NCBI RefSeq assembly: GCF_900110955.1
Contig: NZ_FOFR01000011.1
Span: 62,001-126,000, forward strand
Direction of reading: 5' to 3'
DNA length: 64,000 nt
DNA from: Lentzea xinjiangensis
Lineage (GTDB): Bacteria > Actinomycetota > Actinomycetes > Mycobacteriales > Pseudonocardiaceae
Shown here: positions 60,592-64,000 of the stretch, piece by piece
How the letters are laid out: the number at the start of each line of letters is the position of its first letter
How positions within the stretch are numbered: the first letter of the stretch is position 1
Notes under the pieces: model-generated
Told to the model about the DNA's origin: nothing
Database searches by the model: none
Seen by the model: the letters and a program-made list of their open reading frames with translations, nothing else
Made by a program: the position numbers and the translations under genes

Positions 60592-61379
60592 ACCAGGCGA
60601 CGATCAAGCGCGCGACCGTGGCCGAGGTGGTCGAGGGGTGCGTGCGGCACGGCATCGGCTCGATCGGCCTGTGGCGCGAACCGGTCGCGGACCACGGCCT
60701 CGAGCGCACCGCGAAGCTCGTCGCGGACGCCGGGCTGCGGGTGTCCTCGCTGTGCCGCGGCGGCTTCCTGACCGCGGTCGACAACTCCGCCGCGCTGGAC
60801 GACAACCGCAGGGCGATCGACGAGGCCGCCGCGTTGCGCACCGGCGTGCTGGTGATGGTCGTCGGGGGAGTGGCGGGCGACAAGGACCTGGCCGGCGCAC
60901 GTCACCGCGTCGCGGACGCGATAGCGGAACTGTCCGGGTACGCGGCGCAGGCGGGCGTGGTCCTGGCGCTGGAACCGATGCACCCGGTGTTCTGCGCGGA
61001 TCGCGGGGTGCTGTCGACGCTGTCCCAGGCACTCGACATCGCCGAACGGCACGACTCCGTCGGTGTCGTCGTCGACGCGTTGCACGTCTGGTGGGACCCC
61101 GACCTCGACGCGCAGATCGCGCGCGCGGGGCCGCGCATCGCGTCATACCAGGTGTGCGACTGGCTCACGCCGGTACCGGCGGACGTGCTGCTCGGCCGTG
61201 GCTATCCCGGTGACGGCGACATCGATCTCGGCCGCCTGACCAGGCAGGTCGCCGCCACGGGCTACGCGGGGGACGTCGAGGTGGAGATCTTCAACGCCGG
61301 CATCTGGGCGGCGGACTTCGACGAGGTCATCGCGGAGGTGGTGCGCAGGTACCACTCCATTGTGGAACCGGCGCTGTAG
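60564..61379 (+). CDS. sugar phosphate isomerase/epimerase family (xylose-isomerase-like TIM barrel)
   Basis: 271 aa. SLNQATIKRATVAEVVEGCV, IGLWREPVADHGL, LALEPMHPVFCADRG (metal-binding glutamate and histidine), VGVVVDALHVWWDPDL and GDVEVEIFNAGIW. The AP_endonuc_2 barrel fits epimerases, isomerases and dehydratases of sugars. GTG at 60564 with GGAG upstream; it overlaps DUF993 by 28 bp. Third gene of the LacI-controlled operon. Confidence 0.87.
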   Translation: MAAVARLSLNQATIKRATVAEVVEGCVRHGIGSIGLWREPVADHGLERTAKLVADAGLRVSSLCRGGFLTAVDNSAALDDNRRAIDEAAALRTGVLVMVVGGVAGDKDLAGARHRVADAIAELSGYAAQAGVVLALEPMHPVFCADRGVLSTLSQALDIAERHDSVGVVVDALHVWWDPDLDAQIARAGPRIASYQVCDWLTPVPADVLLGRGYPGDGDIDLGRLTRQVAATGYAGDVEVEIFNAGIWAADFDEVIAEVVRRYHSIVEPAL

Positions 61380-61394
61380 CGCGACGCGGGAAGC

Positions 61395-61419
61395 CGGTCG
61401 TCGACGGCGGCGACGACCG
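61395..61419. terminator. hairpin between convergent genes
   Basis: 9-bp arms CGGTCGTCG / CGACGACCG with a 7-nt loop after the isomerase gene. Confidence 0.5.
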
Positions 61420-61489
61420 ACCCCGGCGTTGGTACGTGTATATCCGAAACCGGCGCGCTCCGGCGCGGTTTCCGGCAAATCTCGTGAAA

Positions 61490-62524
61490 TCAGCCGCCGT
61501 TGAAGAAGCGGTACACCTTCGCGCGGTGCTTCGGCCTCGTGGTCGTGATCTTGATGACCGCGTCGAACATGGACCTGCCGAGCTCCGCGCGGGCCGCGAC
61601 GGCCGGGTGCGTGGCGCTGAAGTCGGCGTCGTTCACGGCCTTGTCCCCGGCGAAGTCGCCGGAGGCGAACAACGAGTAGACGAGGATCGCCCGGTTGTCC
61701 TCGCTGAACATGATCCCGGCCTCGTTGCGCCCGTCCTCGAACCAGCCGGCCTTGGTCGCGACGCGCAGGCGCTCGTTCGTCGTGAGGTTGAGCCGCACGC
61801 CGTCGGTGAAGCTCGCGGTCGCGCGCAGGATGTTCAGCAGGTACGCGGTGGACGCGGCGGACAGCAACTGGCCGTCGACCAGCTTCTGCAGCAACGTGTG
61901 GGTCTCGCGCGCCGTCGTGGTGCCGAGGAAGAACCGGTTCGGGTTCGTGACCGGCACGACCTGGGTGTGCACGAAGCCCTTGGACCGCAGGATCTCGTTG
62001 AGCTCCAGCGCGGGCGCGACCAGGCCGCACAGGCGGACCGCGGTGTTGTCCGAGACGGTGAGCAGGTTCGCGAGCGCGTGGCCCACGGTGACCTCGCTCG
62101 GGTACGCGCCGTCGAGCGCGAAGATGCCGTCGGTGTCCTGGATGACGATGTCCGCGGACACCGTGACCCTCTGGTCGAGCCGGATGAGCCCGCGGTCCAC
62201 CTTGTCCAGCACGGCCACCGCGACGGCGACCTTGTTGACGCTGTAGGCCTCGACGACCTCGTCGGCCTGCTCGTCGACGGCCGCCCTGGTCGTGCCGTCC
62301 AGGTCGGCGACCGTGATCAGCGACGACCAGTTGCCCCGCGCCTTGCGGACCTGCCGCCGGTAGACCTGCGCCACGCGCTTGCGCGACCGGTCGGCGGTCG
62401 TCGGGAAGCGTTCGACCTCCACCTCCGCCTCTTCCTGTGCCTGCGCTGCACCGGTGGAGCCGAGCACGGCCGTCGCGGCCGCGACGGATCCCAGCCCGAA
62501 GACGGACCTGCGGTTCAATGTCAT
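61490..62524 (-). CDS. class A beta-lactamase-like serine hydrolase, Tat-exported
   Basis: 344 aa. Tat signal NRRSVFGLGSVAAATAVLG. The penicillin-binding fold carries S-V-N-K in EAYSVNKVAVAVAVLD (SxxK), S-D-N in LLTVSDNTAVRLCG, and K-A-G in RVATKAGWFEDGRNEAG (a variant of KTG). The Glu166-equivalent is not obvious, so it may be a D-Ala-D-Ala peptidase or esterase rather than an antibiotic-destroying enzyme. The ATG at 62524 gives the clean Tat motif. Divergent from an SDR. Confidence 0.82.
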   Translation of the reverse strand: MTLNRRSVFGLGSVAAATAVLGSTGAAQAQEEAEVEVERFPTTADRSRKRVAQVYRRQVRKARGNWSSLITVADLDGTTRAAVDEQADEVVEAYSVNKVAVAVAVLDKVDRGLIRLDQRVTVSADIVIQDTDGIFALDGAYPSEVTVGHALANLLTVSDNTAVRLCGLVAPALELNEILRSKGFVHTQVVPVTNPNRFFLGTTTARETHTLLQKLVDGQLLSAASTAYLLNILRATASFTDGVRLNLTTNERLRVATKAGWFEDGRNEAGIMFSEDNRAILVYSLFASGDFAGDKAVNDADFSATHPAVAARAELGRSMFDAVIKITTTRPKHRAKVYRFFNGG

Positions 62525-62577
62525 GCGCGGTATCAAAACAGGCGGCACTGACGTTTCCCTGACTAGGGTGGCGGATC

Positions 62578-63258
62578 ATGGAACACGTCTTCGTGGTGAC
62601 CGGCGCCTCCCGCGGGATCGGGGCGGCGACCGCCTCCCTGGCAGCCGACGCGGGATACCGCGTGGTCAGGGCCTCGCGCTCGGCCGAGGAGTCCGTCGGG
62701 GACCGCGGGTGGGACGCCCGCTGCGACGTGTCCTCCTGGGACTCGGTGCAGGACCTCATGGCGCGGGTGGAGTCCCGCTGGGGCCGCATCGACGTGGTCT
62801 TCGCGAACGCGGGGATCTCGGTGGACACGTCGTTCGTCTCCTCCGCCGGAGCGACGCCCGCGCAGTGGGGCGACATGGTCCTCACCAACGTGTGCGGGCC
62901 CGCCTACACGGCCCGCGCCGCCATGCCCGCGTTGTTGCGCTCCGGCGGCCACCTGGTGATGACCGGGTCCGCGGCCGGGCGCGGCGTCCGGCCGGGAAAC
63001 CTCTACTCCGCCACGAAGTGGGCCGTCACCGGGCTGGCCCAGGCGATCAGGGCCGAGGCGGTCGGCACCGGCGTCAGGGTGACGGTCGTGCAGCCGGGCC
63101 TGGTGGACACCGAGGCGATCCCACCGTCACGTGTGGACGATCCGAAGCTGGCACCGGAGGACGTCGGCAGGGCCGTGCTCTACGCGGTGTCGCAGCCGTC
63201 CACAGTGGACGTCAACGAGATCCTGCTGCGTCCCACCGGCCAGGCGGCCCACCGCTGA
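62578..63258 (+). CDS. short-chain dehydrogenase/reductase
   Basis: 226 aa. TGASRGIG, DVVFANAGISV (NAG), and the active-site S/YxxxK in MTGSAAGRGVRPGNLYSATK. Substrate unknown. Divergent from the beta-lactamase-like gene across a 53-bp gap. Confidence 0.9.
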   Translation: MEHVFVVTGASRGIGAATASLAADAGYRVVRASRSAEESVGDRGWDARCDVSSWDSVQDLMARVESRWGRIDVVFANAGISVDTSFVSSAGATPAQWGDMVLTNVCGPAYTARAAMPALLRSGGHLVMTGSAAGRGVRPGNLYSATKWAVTGLAQAIRAEAVGTGVRVTVVQPGLVDTEAIPPSRVDDPKLAPEDVGRAVLYAVSQPSTVDVNEILLRPTGQAAHR

Positions 63259-63308
63259 TCAGTCCACCGGTCAGGTGCCTGACGCGGGCCTTGACCGCGA
63301 CGGCGGGG

Positions 63309-64000
63309 TCACCCGGCCCCGAGGAACTCGACCAGCAGCCGGTTGACCTCGTCCGGTCGCTCCAGGTACCCGACGTGCCCGCAGCCGGGGATCTCGGCGT
63401 AGCGCGCGCCGGGGATCGCGTCCGCCACCTCGCGCGACAGGCGGGGCGGCAGCACGAGGTCGTCCGCGAAGCCGATCACCAGCGACCGCACCGAGATGTC
63501 CCGGTACGCGTCCAGCCGGGTGTCGTACTCGCCCAGCGAGAGCTGGACGCGCTCGCCGGCGCTGAACGACGAGCCGGCGAACTCGTACATCTGCAACCAG
63601 TCGCGGGCGGCGAGCGGGTCCGCCAGCGTCGTCTGCGAGAGGTTCCGCACCACCGACGCCACCGCGTAGAACTCCGGCGGCACCTGCACACCCTTGTCGT
63701 GCAGTTCGCACAGTGCGCGTGACCAGGCCTGCTGCACCGGGTCGGGACGGCCGGCGGTCGCCATCATCACCGCGGAACGCACCAGCGAGGGGTGCGCCAG
63801 CGCGAGCTCCTGGGTGATCCGGGCGCCCAGCGACGTGCCGATCACGTGCGCGGGACCGCCCAGGTGGGAGATCAAGGCCGCCGTGTCGGCCACCATGTCG
63901 TCGAGCGTGAAGCCCTCGGCGCACTCGGACGACGGCTTGATGCCGCGGTTGTCGAAGTACGCGACCCGGTAGCCGGCCTTGACCAGCGCGGGCACCTGGT
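63309..64000 (-). CDS. alpha/beta hydrolase, 5' end outside window
   Basis: 230 codons are visible; the N-terminus runs off the right edge. YFDNRGIKPS (oxyanion/early strand), nucleophile elbow GTSLGAR, acid in GFADDLVLP and histidine in GCGHVGYLERP complete the triad. Resembles small-molecule esterases or dienelactone/haloperoxidase-like hydrolases. Confidence 0.88.
   Translation of the reverse strand, partial: QVPALVKAGYRVAYFDNRGIKPSSECAEGFTLDDMVADTAALISHLGGPAHVIGTSLGARITQELALAHPSLVRSAVMMATAGRPDPVQQAWSRALCELHDKGVQVPPEFYAVASVVRNLSQTTLADPLAARDWLQMYEFAGSSFSAGERVQLSLGEYDTRLDAYRDISVRSLVIGFADDLVLPPRLSREVADAIPGARYAEIPGCGHVGYLERPDEVNRLLVEFLGAG

Overview
The window is chromosomal DNA of a very GC-rich actinobacterium, most likely of the Pseudonocardiales (Lentzea / Saccharothrix / Actinosynnema type; inference). 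Supporting signs are strong third-position GC bias, frequent GTG/TTG starts, an actinobacterial-type S-adenosyl methyltransferase (PF04672 family), a WhiB3/WhiD regulator beside a SigF / anti-sigma module, and a gcvH - garA - (ftsR) - DUF151 - MerR - gcvP block laid out like Mycobacterium tuberculosis Rv1822-Rv1832. There is no phage, insertion sequence, CRISPR array or rRNA. One tRNA-Glu(CTC) and one tandem glycine riboswitch are present.

Layout. 1-6 kb: an MFS exporter (cut by the left edge), a secreted metallophosphoesterase, a radical-SAM-like C-terminal fragment, a PHP hydrolase, a secreted peptidase with a frameshift and a decayed MASE1 sensor gene. 6.6-10.7 kb: a molybdopterin oxidoreductase and an acyl-CoA ligase in one operon. 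10.8-15.3 kb: a sugar-acid catabolic operon (FCD-type GntR regulator, DHDPS-family enzyme, IlvD/EDD dehydratase) with a LacI regulator downstream. 15.3-18.8 kb: an ECF sigma / anti-sigma operon, a second N-terminally eroded anti-sigma gene with a near-identical ECF promoter, and a DUF1996 secreted-protein gene behind a possible cobalamin-type leader. 18.7-25.8 kb: quinone oxidoreductase with a MerR-type promoter, twin small secreted proteins, an MpaB-like oxygenase, aldehyde dehydrogenase, the tRNA, a methyltransferase and two membrane proteins. 25.8-31.2 kb: argS, whiB3, and a general-stress signalling set (SigF, RsbW, HATPase-STAS protein, STAS anti-anti-sigma factor, ANTAR regulator).

31.5-39.8 kb is the glycine-cleavage / GarA block. 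It has the CDP-alcohol phosphatidyltransferase, gcvH, garA, a broken ftsR, the DUF151 nuclease, an Rv1830-type MerR protein, a Clp-N protein, the glycine riboswitch and gcvP. 39.8-49.3 kb holds small regulator/enzyme pairs: WYL regulator with DUF3224 and an aldo/keto reductase; HxlR regulator with an SDR behind twin operators. It also holds a VWA/solute-binding protein, a Tat-exported multicopper oxidase and an acetyltransferase. 49.2-54.2 kb is a compact cassette (DUF2848, MHS transporter, GntR regulator, nitrilase-family amidohydrolase, cupin). The same operator motif lies in both of its divergent promoters. Two copies of one RibD/DHFR-like gene flank it in the same orientation; the left copy carries an internal deletion.

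54.3-54.6 kb contains two adjacent 16-bp minisatellites. Then come two CNNM/CorC-type membrane proteins, a LacI-controlled operon for an uncharacterised sugar or polyol (Gfo/Idh/MocA dehydrogenase, DUF993 aldolase-like enzyme, TIM-barrel isomerase), a Tat-exported class A beta-lactamase-like protein, an SDR and an alpha/beta hydrolase cut by the right edge.

The most noteworthy features are the GntR-nitrilase-DUF2848 regulon, the broken ftsR at its conserved locus, the duplicated ECF promoter, the leader RNA before the DUF1996 gene, the minisatellite pair and several genes broken by single frameshifts.
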